Under the pieces are notes generated by a model. The model was not told the origin of the DNA, did no database searches, and worked only from the letters and a program-made list of their open reading frames with translations. Both the position numbers and the translations under genes were made by a program. This document shows positions 40,508 through 50,216 of a stretch of 59,106 nucleotides of DNA, one piece after another. The stretch's first letter is position 1; the number at the start of each line of letters is the position of its first letter. Source of the DNA: Ignavibacteriota bacterium (lineage in GTDB: Bacteria; Bacteroidota; Ignavibacteria; Palsa-1295); the NCBI GenBank assembly GCA_003151825.1, contig PLYO01000045.1, forward strand, positions 1 through 59,106. Direction: 5' to 3'.

Positions 40508-42018
40508 CCTGATGAATCCGTCCGCGTTCGAATAAGCTCCGTTTTACAATCCTGATAATACGGGCTGTTGGTGTTCAAAACCCACGCCAGTGTATAAGGA
40601 AATGCCTCGGTAGTGGCAACTGCTTCGAACGAAGGCTCGCGCGCAAGGCCATACGCATCTTCCACCCACTCTGTCCCGCTATCACGAACGTAAATCGGCA
40701 AGAGCATAATATCCGGATGTTCGGAACGAAGGATGGCTGATTTCTCATCCAACGATCGCGCGCGCGCCAGACGTGTATCATTCAATCCAAAAATATCGAT
40801 ATGCCGAATTCCCGAATGATAGACCACATACCCCGCATCGCCATACGCGAGCCGAAGCGAATCGAAATGAGGAAGCAATTTTAGTTCTCGGACGATGGGG
40901 TCCATGCTCGCATCCCACACTTCTTCATGGGCAGCTAACGCTTGCCGCGTTCGTGGCGCAGCAAGCAAAAGTGCAATCTGCGCTGTAAGCACAATCGCGG
41001 CCGGGATTCCAAATGACGACAGATGTAAGCGCGTGACAACGTCCCTCGTACCTATTGCTCCCGTAATACAGAGCATGGCAAAGACGGGCCAGAGAAACCT
41101 GTCGTACAATCCTTCGAGCGGAAGCACGAAAAGATAAAAAATAAGCAGAGCAATGCTCCAGAGCACCGCAATTGCCACAAGTTTATCTCGCCATCCTCGA
41201 ATCCCGCACGAGAGCAAGACGAGCGCTAATGCGCTTTCGAAAAACAGCCGCACATATTGCAGTCCGGGCAACGGGGAATGGGAACCCGCAAGCACCTTCA
41301 CATAAAATGAATTTGGCAGCAATCCGCCGAAATACCACCACTTCCAAATCGCATACATCGCCAATGTAAGCATGAATGCAATGGCAGCCTTTGTAGCCGT
41401 ACCCTTCAGGGTACGGTGTTCTGTGCCAAACCGTGGGCTAAAGCCCACAGCTACGATTATGAGTCCGAGCAGCGCCCCTTCCGGCCGCGTGAGCGCGATA
41501 AAGAATACCGCGCCGAATGCAGCGAACAATTGGTTCCGAATCGCAAAAAAGATTGCGAGCACAGTCCACATCACAAATAGGCTCGTCTCCATTCCACTCA
41601 GCGCGTTGATCCACGTAAGCGGGGCAAGCAGATAAAACGCCGCCGCGAGCATTCCCACGGCTGAATCGCGCGCCTTCGAAGCAATCCCATAGATGAGAAA
41701 TCCCGTTACGATCGTCGAAACGAGACCAATCACCTGCGCGGCGGCAAGAAGATTCGGCGTGAGAAACCTCGCCGCCGCGAGCATTAGAATAAAGAGAAAA
41801 TTCGTATATCCTTCCGTATGCGGCCCGCCGATATTCCAGACTAAGCCATAACCGGAAGCAACGTGCTCGGCATATCGAAAGGAAATAAAAGTATCGTCGA
41901 AGGGAAAGCGCAAACGAAATTGCCAAACAAGCGATGCGATGAGTATCCCGGCCAGTCCCACCATCATGGGTGACACCTGCTTCCATCGCGAGGGACTATA
42001 CGATCCAAATTTGATCAT
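40477..42018 (-). CDS. GT-C glycosyltransferase of the AftB/ZomB type
   Basis: A 513-residue membrane protein. The first loop is FPFDDTFISFRYAEHVASG (Asp41-Asp42), followed by GLVWN, HTEGYTNFLF, and 'SGMETSLFVMW', a pattern typical of AftB/ZomB-like arabinosyl- or related transferases. About ten helices and a periplasmic C-terminus (HIDIFGLNDTRLARAR). A 65-nt double-hairpin element is inserted in frame (41392-41456, GFSPRFGTEHRTLKG). The start overlaps the neighbouring gene's stop by ATGA. Sugar and acceptor unknown. Confidence 0.85.
   Translation of the reverse strand: MIKFGSYSPSRWKQVSPMMVGLAGILIASLVWQFRLRFPFDDTFISFRYAEHVASGYGLVWNIGGPHTEGYTNFLFILMLAAARFLTPNLLAAAQVIGLVSTIVTGFLIYGIASKARDSAVGMLAAAFYLLAPLTWINALSGMETSLFVMWTVLAIFFAIRNQLFAAFGAVFFIALTRPEGALLGLIIVAVGFSPRFGTEHRTLKGTATKAAIAFMLTLAMYAIWKWWYFGGLLPNSFYVKVLAGSHSPLPGLQYVRLFFESALALVLLSCGIRGWRDKLVAIAVLWSIALLIFYLFVLPLEGLYDRFLWPVFAMLCITGAIGTRDVVTRLHLSSFGIPAAIVLTAQIALLLAAPRTRQALAAHEEVWDASMDPIVRELKLLPHFDSLRLAYGDAGYVVYHSGIRHIDIFGLNDTRLARARSLDEKSAILRSEHPDIMLLPIYVRDSGTEWVEDAYGLAREPSFEAVATTEAFPYTLAWVLNTNSPYYQDCKTELIRTRTDSSGYFRSPPSTR
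41392..41456. repeat. 65-nt double-hairpin element inside a GT-C gene
   Basis: Starts TGTAGC and ends GCTACGA. It holds two stems, CCGTACCCTTCAGGGTACGG and CCGTGGGCTAAAGCCCAC, and is read in frame with no stop. Confidence 0.85.
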
Positions 42019-43625
42019 CGAGATAAGCGGAAAAGGAGCAGTGTATCCGCGTATGATCGATCATGCTTCCAGTTTGATTGATCGAAATAATCGCGGCCCA
42101 TATCGCCGGTTGTGCCAATATACGATGCCACAAGTTGCCCATTTCGCATAATGCCCTGATAAAACGGATCGTCCCGAACGCGATTTTTCGGATAGACCGG
42201 GGAATTATAAAGCACGGCAAAATTAACATGCTCCCGATGCAAAAAGGAATCGAGCGGTTCCGCGAATGCTGTGAACGAAATAAAATGATCCGTCATGATT
42301 TCTATATTCGTGTCCAGCGAGAGCCTTTCGAGCGCGAACGGCTCGGTCATCACGCGAGGTTTTCCGGCGCCAAGCGACTCCGCGGCTATCTTTGCTTCGA
42401 TCGTTTGAACGCCTGCCCGATTCGACTGGTCGATGCGGGATGCAGCATCGAGCGCATCTATACTATCGCGAAAACCAAAGATGAAAACAAGAATGGCGAG
42501 GCCAGAAAGAACGGTAGTTGCCACGCGGTTCCATTGGCTCAGTATAACGGTTGCTGCGATCGCAAGTCCAAGAAAAAACAGAGGAAGCAGATGCATCGAA
42601 TAATTGATCTCCGCGCCTTCGAGAAGCAGCCAGCTTAGAAGGACGATAAGAGAAGCCGATGCAAACGTATGCCGCTCGCTCGAAGCTCGCTTCCAAACAA
42701 ACGGCAGTAACACCGGCAACAGAAATAGCTGCGGCGCTTCCGTAACGAATTGTTTAAAGCGAATAATAATATTCGCAATCTGCACGGAGCGCGAAAACGG
42801 TCGCCGAATGGGAATCGAAGAAAGAACATCATGAAATTGCACAGGGCCGATCGATGAGGAAAAAAGCGCTATATTTCCTGTCGTACTATAATAGACGATG
42901 ACGAGTATGAACATCATAATTACGGCTCCGCCAAACGCGGAAGCCGCGTAATTCCATTTCGTTGCACCCCCCAGTCGCCAAAAAAAATAAAGCGAAACCG
43001 GCCCAAGCAGGGTGAGCAAATGAATGGATGAACTTAATGCGAAAAACACAACGATCGCTCCATAGCCGAACCACCATCTCGCGCTTCGCTCTTTTCCCAG
43101 ATGAAGCATCTTCGTGCATATCGTAACGAAAGCAAGCACCATTAAACCCGCGAGCAAATCGGGCCGCGCGGAATGGCTCGCAAAAAAGAACGAACGTGTG
43201 GAAACGAGGAGCAAAATAGCGAGCGTGGAAGCACATCGCGACGCGCCAAGCGTGCGAGCGCTTCCGTAGAGCACTGCAAGCAAGCTAATCGCAAGCACCG
43301 CCGTCACCACTCTTCCGATAGCAACGGGACTCGTACCAGCAATCCACGCGGGCAATCCATATAAGAGCGCGGAAAGCCAAGTCATGCTGAGCACGAGTCC
43401 TTTTCCATGTTCGAGCGTAGAGCCAATGGCGAGCGGGTAACGAACAATGCCCGTCGTGATTTGCTGTTTTGCTTCGGTCATCAGCCACGTTTCATCGCCA
43501 AACCATCGGAACGAATTCAGCTCCGGAAAAATAAAAAGCGAACGAAGCTGCATTGCGAATAACGTAGCGGCCATCGCCAGCAATAGCCATGCGAGCATTC
43601 GTTGAAAATCTGGCCGCGTCTTCAT
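42015..43625 (-). CDS. GT-C glycosyltransferase, tandem paralog 5
   Basis: A 536-residue membrane protein, last of five tandem relatives. First-loop motif FRWFGDETWLM with Asp44-Glu45; second-loop motif TRSFFFASHSARPDLLAG; mid-protein RRPFSRSVQIANI; then a periplasmic end (VNFAVLYNSPVYP, DTLLLFRLS). ATGA overlaps on both sides indicate a tightly coupled operon. Expected to transfer sugar from a polyprenyl carrier in the periplasm; substrate unknown. Confidence 0.88.
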   Translation of the reverse strand: MKTRPDFQRMLAWLLLAMAATLFAMQLRSLFIFPELNSFRWFGDETWLMTEAKQQITTGIVRYPLAIGSTLEHGKGLVLSMTWLSALLYGLPAWIAGTSPVAIGRVVTAVLAISLLAVLYGSARTLGASRCASTLAILLLVSTRSFFFASHSARPDLLAGLMVLAFVTICTKMLHLGKERSARWWFGYGAIVVFFALSSSIHLLTLLGPVSLYFFWRLGGATKWNYAASAFGGAVIMMFILVIVYYSTTGNIALFSSSIGPVQFHDVLSSIPIRRPFSRSVQIANIIIRFKQFVTEAPQLFLLPVLLPFVWKRASSERHTFASASLIVLLSWLLLEGAEINYSMHLLPLFFLGLAIAATVILSQWNRVATTVLSGLAILVFIFGFRDSIDALDAASRIDQSNRAGVQTIEAKIAAESLGAGKPRVMTEPFALERLSLDTNIEIMTDHFISFTAFAEPLDSFLHREHVNFAVLYNSPVYPKNRVRDDPFYQGIMRNGQLVASYIGTTGDMGRDYFDQSNWKHDRSYADTLLLFRLSR

Positions 43626-45238
43626 TTGGTGTTATTCAAGCGATAAAGGCGCAACGTATCCGGCGCGCCCAAAGCGGTATCGAAATACGAGCGGCCAATA
43701 TCGGTGAAGTAACCGGAACGTTCCCATATCGGAGTTGCCATACGAGTGAGCGCGGCGCGGATCGGGCCTACTTCGCGCATGTAATCCGGCTTGATCGCAC
43801 TTGCATAGACCAAAACGTAATTCACGCCCGCGCCCCTCAAAACGGAATCGACGCTCCTGTTTGTTGTCGGATATTCGATAAATTGTGTCGTCATGAGCCA
43901 CATGTTCGTGTCCCGCAGCACCTCATGGACCGCCGGATTGAACGCGAGCACAAGCGGACGTTTGCCGGAATCCGTCTGCTCGATTTCCCCGAGCGCGGCT
44001 CCAACAGCCAGTGCATTCGCCGTCATCAAATGGTATCCTTTGCCATGCACACCCGGCACATCTCGGAAGGCAAAGACGGCAAGCACAATACTCGCAAGCG
44101 CTATCGCCCACGTTCGGACCTGCTCCGCTAAGAGACGTTTCATTGCAAGCCCGGCGGCAAGACTGAGAACCGGCAGTATATAAATCAAATAACTTGATGG
44201 CGCGGCGCTTTCGAATTCGAACCATGAAACCAGCACGAGCACAATGGTTACCACATTCAGCCTGATGGCGAGCGGTCCACGCTTGCGAACGTATCGAATA
44301 ATAGCCGGAATGACAATCGCGGCGAACACGACAATATATCCGAGTGCATACGTCCGGAATTCGTTCCAGCGCTGTGCAAGATTTGCCACTTGCACGGAGC
44401 GAGAGTAAAAGCGGAGCGCGGGAATATCATGGAGATTGAGCGCAAATGCACTGCTACCGGAAGAACCGAGAATGACCATTCGTCCTGTGATCGTTGAAAT
44501 CCCTGCGAGTAAAATCAATAATAAAACAAAACCCACAACAAACGCCGCGAGCGAGCGCGGCCAACGAGTTCCCGATCGCGCGATGACCGTCACAAGCGCC
44601 GCAAGCGAAAGCGCCAAGGTAACATGAACGGTAATCAGTAGCGTGGCAGCGGTGAGAATGCCTATCACCACCGAGCGGCGGACGCTGGGCGCGCCACCCC
44701 GCACGAGCAAATAAACCCCGATAAGAATTGTAAGCGCCGAAAGTATATCATATCGAGCCGAATGGCTTGTCAGTAGAAACGAGCGCGATGTGAGGAGCAA
44801 AACAACACTGAAGATCGCAAGCAGCCGATCCAAAGTAAGCTTTCGGACGATCTCGTACAGCGCGACAAGCAGCGTGAACGCGAATATCGCGGTGACGCTG
44901 CGGCCCAAAAGAACAATATCCATCCGTGCCGGGCTGACGAGCGCGGCGGGAACTCCATAAAATAGCGCCGGGACCCACATATTGCCAAAAATAATTCCGC
45001 TCCCATGCGCGAGGCTCGAAGCAAGCGCATAGGGATGCTGAAAAACGCCGTGCATCATTTGATTGCGGAATTCGAGCATGAGCCAGCTCTCGTCGCCCCA
45101 CCAGAAATAGGAATCAGGCACGGGAGTCGAATAAAGCGAGAGCAAATCGAGCAGAAATACGGACGCGGCGAGCGCGAGTAATACGGAAAATACTATTTCC
45201 TCGCTTCGAGTTAGAAAAGACGAATACTTAGCGAACAA
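43622..45238 (-). CDS. GT-C glycosyltransferase, tandem paralog 4
   Basis: A 538-residue relative with FWWGDESWLMLE (Asp49-Glu50), TSRSFLLTSHSARYDILSA, LRFYSRSVQVANL, and the periplasmic end VNYVLVYASAIKPDYM ... RSYFDT ... DTLRLYRL. About ten hydrophobic helices. Overlaps the upstream paralog by 11 bases and the downstream one by 4. Confidence 0.88.
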   Translation of the reverse strand: MFAKYSSFLTRSEEIVFSVLLALAASVFLLDLLSLYSTPVPDSYFWWGDESWLMLEFRNQMMHGVFQHPYALASSLAHGSGIIFGNMWVPALFYGVPAALVSPARMDIVLLGRSVTAIFAFTLLVALYEIVRKLTLDRLLAIFSVVLLLTSRSFLLTSHSARYDILSALTILIGVYLLVRGGAPSVRRSVVIGILTAATLLITVHVTLALSLAALVTVIARSGTRWPRSLAAFVVGFVLLLILLAGISTITGRMVILGSSGSSAFALNLHDIPALRFYSRSVQVANLAQRWNEFRTYALGYIVVFAAIVIPAIIRYVRKRGPLAIRLNVVTIVLVLVSWFEFESAAPSSYLIYILPVLSLAAGLAMKRLLAEQVRTWAIALASIVLAVFAFRDVPGVHGKGYHLMTANALAVGAALGEIEQTDSGKRPLVLAFNPAVHEVLRDTNMWLMTTQFIEYPTTNRSVDSVLRGAGVNYVLVYASAIKPDYMREVGPIRAALTRMATPIWERSGYFTDIGRSYFDTALGAPDTLRLYRLNNTK

Positions 45239-46883
45239 TGGACGGCAGTTTATATAAGATCAACGTATCCTGCGCACTATTCTCACTTAACGCATCCGGC
45301 GTGAAATAATCCCGGTGAACATCGAAAAGGATTCCGGATTTTCGAAGAACGATGGTCCCAATGCTATCCGCGAGCGGGTGCAGCGCATGATACTCCGCCG
45401 AATAAATCGAGCCATCATGCGCGGCATAAAGCAAAATATATTGCACGTTGAGATTTCGCAACACCTTCGCGATGGGTTCGCTCGAAACAGGAAAGCTTAC
45501 GAGATGGGCCGTCATAAGCCGCACGCTGCTATCGTGTTCGAGCATGGCAATCGCCGGATTTTGCGCGAGGATAAGCGGCGCCTTCGATGTTACAGCGCTC
45601 TTGTCGATAATGGCGAGCGCATCCACCAGCGCGGCATGATTTCCTCGCTCGATCGTTTCGGCCACGCGGCTCGCACGAATCGTATCGGTAAATCCGAAGT
45701 AACCAAGAACGATTGCAATCCCAGCCATTATCGAAAGTACGGGAACGCTTAATTTCCATCTCTTTGAAATGCCAATTACCATCGCGACGATAAAGAGCGG
45801 CAGCACCTGAACATAATAATAAAGCGCGGGGCTTTGAAAGAGCAGCCATGCAACAGCGATGACGATAGCCGCGCCGGAAAGCCACGCCCCTCGATTGGAT
45901 TTCTGGACAGAAGAACGCGCTGTTAAGCGCAGGACAATCCCGATGAAAACAAGAATCAAGAATGCAGGAGCTTCAGCCCACAATCCGTGAACACGCTCGA
46001 TCATATTCGCGAACTGCACCGAGCGCGAAAATGGACGAAGGATCGGCAGTTCTGCCGCGACGCTTTGAAATTGATTCGGCGCGGAAGATGGGCTATAAAA
46101 AGAAAACGGCGCACCTGCAATAGCATACACGCCGAGCAAAAGTCCAAGTATCGTTGCCGCGCCGGCGGCTACCCAAACGATTGCGGACGGCTTTCGAAAA
46201 GTTCCGAATCGCCAAAACATATAGAACGATAGCACGCCAAGCAGCGTGAGAAGATGAATGGAAAGCGTTGCAAACAATACTACGGCAGCACCGTAACAGA
46301 AATACCATAGCGACGATGGCTTCCATCGCTCTTGTTTTAGCGCGTCATATCGTGAAGAGAGATACCACGCAAACGCGAGAACAGCAATACTTGCCGCAAC
46401 ATCTAAACGCGCCGCGTGGCTTGCGAAAAAAAAGCTTCGTGTCGTCACGAGTAACAGCAATGCGAAAAGTGCAAGAACGCGCGAAACATCCGATGCACGC
46501 ATGATCGCATACATCATAAAAAGCAATACCATCGAGAGTGCAAATGTAACGGTCCTGCCGATAACAACAACATTTGCAACATGCGAGAAGACAAGCACGG
46601 GCACGCCGTACAGCGCCGCGGCAAGCCAGGAATTTCCGCGCACAAGACCGTTCGTAATCGCGACACTTGAACCGAACGCGGTCGGAATGCGCGCGTAGCC
46701 ATCCTGCAATTCAGTCCGAAGTTCGAGCATTTGGCCGGTCTCATCGCCCCACCAGCGCGCGCCGTCGGGCTGCGGGAATATATAAAGTAACCGCGCCTGT
46801 AGGGCGAGCACAATCACCACAAGCGTCGCGATGAATGCGGCAGCAACGCGTTCCAGCCGAGCGATCGAGAATTCAGTCGCCAT
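45228..46883 (-). CDS. GT-C glycosyltransferase, tandem paralog 3
   Basis: A 551-residue relative with ARWWGDETGQMLEL (Asp47-Glu48), TTRSFFFASHAARLDVAAS, LRPFSRSVQFANM and the end VQYILLYAAHDGSIYS ... DTLILYKL. The Trp after DET in the other copies is Gly here. Start and neighbour's stop share one base (46883). Confidence 0.88.
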   Translation of the reverse strand: MATEFSIARLERVAAAFIATLVVIVLALQARLLYIFPQPDGARWWGDETGQMLELRTELQDGYARIPTAFGSSVAITNGLVRGNSWLAAALYGVPVLVFSHVANVVVIGRTVTFALSMVLLFMMYAIMRASDVSRVLALFALLLLVTTRSFFFASHAARLDVAASIAVLAFAWYLSSRYDALKQERWKPSSLWYFCYGAAVVLFATLSIHLLTLLGVLSFYMFWRFGTFRKPSAIVWVAAGAATILGLLLGVYAIAGAPFSFYSPSSAPNQFQSVAAELPILRPFSRSVQFANMIERVHGLWAEAPAFLILVFIGIVLRLTARSSVQKSNRGAWLSGAAIVIAVAWLLFQSPALYYYVQVLPLFIVAMVIGISKRWKLSVPVLSIMAGIAIVLGYFGFTDTIRASRVAETIERGNHAALVDALAIIDKSAVTSKAPLILAQNPAIAMLEHDSSVRLMTAHLVSFPVSSEPIAKVLRNLNVQYILLYAAHDGSIYSAEYHALHPLADSIGTIVLRKSGILFDVHRDYFTPDALSENSAQDTLILYKLPSIVR

Positions 46884-48472
46884 TACTTCGCTTGGTAAAG
46901 GCGTAACGTATCGAACTCATTCCAATGTGGCTCATCGTAAGTCCTTGCCAGATCGGTGAGCGTGCCCACGCGCTCGCCGATGAACGTATAGAGCGAGTCC
47001 GCAATCCGCCGGAAGGGGCTTCGCCAGTGAGCATTAGAATATAATAGCAGATAATGGGCATGCTCTTCTCGTAAAATATCCGGGAGCGGTTTATTCGCTT
47101 CGCCAAAGAGTAGCAAGTGGTTCGTCATCAATCGAACGTTCGAATTACCGGCAACCTGATTTTCTGCCGGTTCATCGGCAAGAATAAGCGGTGGATTTGC
47201 CTGGGAAGCAATTGGTTCGATGAGCGTGTGAATCGCCGATTTATTTTCCATTACGAGCCGCTTGCCCACGTCCCCGCGCCGTTCCTGCGAGGCAATAGTC
47301 ACAACTGCAACGATAAGGATGATAAGAACAACACTCCATCCGGCGCTTCTGCTTGGCTTGCGCTGAAATACCGGCGCTATCAATGCCACGCAACATACTG
47401 CCGCTACAGGCATAACATGAATATTGTAGAACACGGCCGGACCGCCGAAGAGCATCCATCCAAAAAATAACAGAACAGCATTGATAAAGAAAAACCGCTC
47501 TATTCGATGGAAGGAACTTCGTTTCCACATACGTATGCCACTACCGAGCACAAGGATGATAACGATCGGCCACGCTACTTCCCACATTTGCACGGCCCGG
47601 TCAAGGGTATTAATTCTCTGCACGCGCCAGGAAAACAGATGCAGCACCGGCAGCGAGTTCGCGACATTGTAATATTGGTTGTACCCTTTTCCGAGCAAGT
47701 CGAGCGAACCGGTTGTGAGCCAGTAAATACTTCCCAAAAGAATAACGCCAGATAAAAGACCAGCGATAGCGAACACGCTTGTTTGCCACGCCCTAAAAGC
47801 CCCGAGCCGCCACAGCGAATAGATCATCGGCAGCGCGAGGAGAGCCGGCACGTGAACATAAACAGTGAGTGAGAGCGCTGCAAGGAACGGGAGCACGAAA
47901 GCCCACCATTCGCGCAATGCGCCAGTTTCAAAGCGTTTAAAAACAATAATGAGAAGAAAAAAATAGAGCAATACCGCTAAGCCGGTTACCATATCGAGCC
48001 GCGCGGAGTGACTCGAAAAATAAAACACATTAGAAATAACAAGCGCGAACACTCCAACCAGGGAAGCAACCGGCGATGCATCAAGCCGGCGAGAGCAACG
48101 ATATACGAAGAAGAGCACAATAAGTGAAAGTAAAAATGTGATAATGCGACCAATCGCAACGGGACTCGTAACGTGCGAAAAAATTGCTGCCGGAATACCA
48201 TAGACTAACCCCGAAAGCCAGATGCTTCCATTAATCAGTCCATTCGAATGCACAAGTGAAGAACCCAGAGCTTCTGGAAGACGCGCCACGCCGGTACGAA
48301 CAAGCGCGCGCACAGCGAGCATCGTCCACGTCTCGTCGCCAAACCACATACCCGTGTCCGGCACGGGATAGACAAAAAGAAACCGCGCCTGATCGGCAAG
48401 CACGGCCATAATCAGGAGGGCAAGAACGATTTCTGTGGCGGCGTTTATCCGCCTGCCGGATTGGGAAACCAT
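46883..48472 (-). CDS. GT-C glycosyltransferase, tandem paralog 2
   Basis: A 529-residue relative with GMWFGDETWTML (Asp46-Glu47), ISNVFYFSSHSARLDMVTG, LHLFSWRVQRINT and AHYLLLYSNAHWRS ... DTLRLYQ. More diverged than paralogs 3-5 in the middle motif. Thirteen bases separate it from paralog 1. Confidence 0.88.
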   Translation of the reverse strand: MVSQSGRRINAATEIVLALLIMAVLADQARFLFVYPVPDTGMWFGDETWTMLAVRALVRTGVARLPEALGSSLVHSNGLINGSIWLSGLVYGIPAAIFSHVTSPVAIGRIITFLLSLIVLFFVYRCSRRLDASPVASLVGVFALVISNVFYFSSHSARLDMVTGLAVLLYFFLLIIVFKRFETGALREWWAFVLPFLAALSLTVYVHVPALLALPMIYSLWRLGAFRAWQTSVFAIAGLLSGVILLGSIYWLTTGSLDLLGKGYNQYYNVANSLPVLHLFSWRVQRINTLDRAVQMWEVAWPIVIILVLGSGIRMWKRSSFHRIERFFFINAVLLFFGWMLFGGPAVFYNIHVMPVAAVCCVALIAPVFQRKPSRSAGWSVVLIILIVAVVTIASQERRGDVGKRLVMENKSAIHTLIEPIASQANPPLILADEPAENQVAGNSNVRLMTNHLLLFGEANKPLPDILREEHAHYLLLYSNAHWRSPFRRIADSLYTFIGERVGTLTDLARTYDEPHWNEFDTLRLYQAK

Positions 48473-48485
48473 TGTTTCATTCCAA

Positions 48486-50216
48486 CTATCGTTGATAGAG
48501 CATCAGTGTGTCAAGCTCGCTCGTCGTATCGTGGAAATAATCGACCGCGCGGTCAAGCAGCGGCCCGCTACGCGAAAAAATAGGTTTCCATCGCTGGAGG
48601 GCCGCTTCGTATTCAGGCATCGTGAGTTTATTGTAAACCATCACGTAATTCACTCCCGCGCGAGCCATTAGCGTGTCGGGCGATTCCAGTGCAGGATCAC
48701 TCACCCGCCGAAGCGGAAAAAAGAGGAATGACTCACTCATGACGCGGAGCGTCGTGTCGCGTAACAGTTCGTGTACCGCAGGAGCTTGCGCGAGAAAGAG
48801 TGGATGATCGTTCCCCCACTGCGGATTCGGAGCGCCCAGTTCCCATTCCCGACCCGCTTCCTCGATGGCCGCCTGAATGGTGGCCGTATTCGCTTGATCG
48901 ATCCGGTCGCCCAAGCGGCCTGCATTGTTAAGCTCCGGCAGCCAGGTGACGAAAATCTCCGCCACCACGGTAAGAGAAACGATGGCGATAAGCGGACGCA
49001 GCCAAAGTCCTTTTGCCCACTCGCGTGCATGTGCGGCGAGCGTCAAGGCCGCGAGTGGAAGGTAATAGCTTAAGGAATAAGGCAGAGCGCTTTCAAAAAA
49101 CGCCGCGCTCACAAGCACCAGCACAAGACACGATGTTAGAAAGCGCGCGCCTGTATGCTTCTGCTTTCGTGCAAGTAACGCAATTTCCGAGAGCGCGATG
49201 AGCGGCAGCGCAATCGCAAAGGCTGGCGCCTCATGCCATAAATAATAGAGCTTCGTGGCGAGCTGTTGCCGCTCAGCGGACCACGAGAGAAGCGGTAAGT
49301 GGCCGAAATAATCGCTCGCCTGATTAGCGCCGGCCCCGATGCCCATCACGGCTAAGTGATGATTGGCCGCAAGATAGGCTGCGGCAAGCACACCGAATGC
49401 AATGACCACGCCGGCAAGAAGCGAAAGAACGTTCCAAATATTTCGAAAAGCGCCAAAATACCATGCCATGAAAATCGTTGAAAGAAACAAGAGTGTCCCG
49501 GCGTGAGGGCTAACGGTAAGCCCCACCAAGAGCGAGGCGAAACCAAGCCAAAACGCGAAACCGGGACCGCGCCTACGATTCGAAGAATCGTCATACGCGC
49601 GAACTGCAAAGAATGCAATAAAGGCAGCCACGGCGAAACCCGTTATGATGTCGTAACGCACACTATGCGAAGCGAAGGTGAAGGCGTGGGTCGTGGCAAG
49701 CAGCGCCATCGAGAGCGTAGTTATCGAGGCCGAAAACCGGAGCCGGTAACCCGCCAAACCGATCCCCAGCAGCGTAAATATTGCGAACACAAACGTAACC
49801 GTCCGCCCAATCGAAACCGGATCGACGCGGGAGGGAGCTAAGAGTTGTGGCAGGCCGTACCACAACGCCGTGAACCAACTCGAACCGAGCAAAAGGCCGG
49901 GAGCTTTTGTAAGCGTGGATTCCAGCGCAATCGGCACGGTCATGCTGCCATGCGCCAGAAGGCTCTTCCAAGCAAGCAGCATCCAGGTTTCGTCGCCATA
50001 CCAGCGGTAACTATCCGGGACCGGGAATCGGTAGAGCGTGTGCGCGCTCATGGCAAGGAACACAAGCACGGCCATCGCGAGAACGACCGCCACTAATGCT
50101 TCCAGCCGCAGCGGAACAGAAAGCGTAAGAGACTTCTTCTTGCGAAGGGTTGACGCTCCTTCGAAAAAAGGAATGGACTCCTCGAACGGATCCTCAATGA
50201 TATTCGACTTTTCCAC
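48486..50216 (-). CDS. GT-C glycosyltransferase, tandem paralog 1
   Basis: A 576-residue relative with a ~30-residue polar N-terminal extension, then RWYGDETWMLLA (Asp75-Glu76), TTHAFTFASHSVRYDIITG and VNYVMVYNKLTMPEYE ... VDYFHDT ... DTLMLYQ. The middle motif (LLSWSAERQQLAT) is the most diverged. It overlaps the epimerase/dehydratase gene by 23 bases, placing the paralog array directly downstream of a sugar-nucleotide enzyme. Confidence 0.87.
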   Translation of the reverse strand: MEKSNIIEDPFEESIPFFEGASTLRKKKSLTLSVPLRLEALVAVVLAMAVLVFLAMSAHTLYRFPVPDSYRWYGDETWMLLAWKSLLAHGSMTVPIALESTLTKAPGLLLGSSWFTALWYGLPQLLAPSRVDPVSIGRTVTFVFAIFTLLGIGLAGYRLRFSASITTLSMALLATTHAFTFASHSVRYDIITGFAVAAFIAFFAVRAYDDSSNRRRGPGFAFWLGFASLLVGLTVSPHAGTLLFLSTIFMAWYFGAFRNIWNVLSLLAGVVIAFGVLAAAYLAANHHLAVMGIGAGANQASDYFGHLPLLSWSAERQQLATKLYYLWHEAPAFAIALPLIALSEIALLARKQKHTGARFLTSCLVLVLVSAAFFESALPYSLSYYLPLAALTLAAHAREWAKGLWLRPLIAIVSLTVVAEIFVTWLPELNNAGRLGDRIDQANTATIQAAIEEAGREWELGAPNPQWGNDHPLFLAQAPAVHELLRDTTLRVMSESFLFFPLRRVSDPALESPDTLMARAGVNYVMVYNKLTMPEYEAALQRWKPIFSRSGPLLDRAVDYFHDTTSELDTLMLYQR

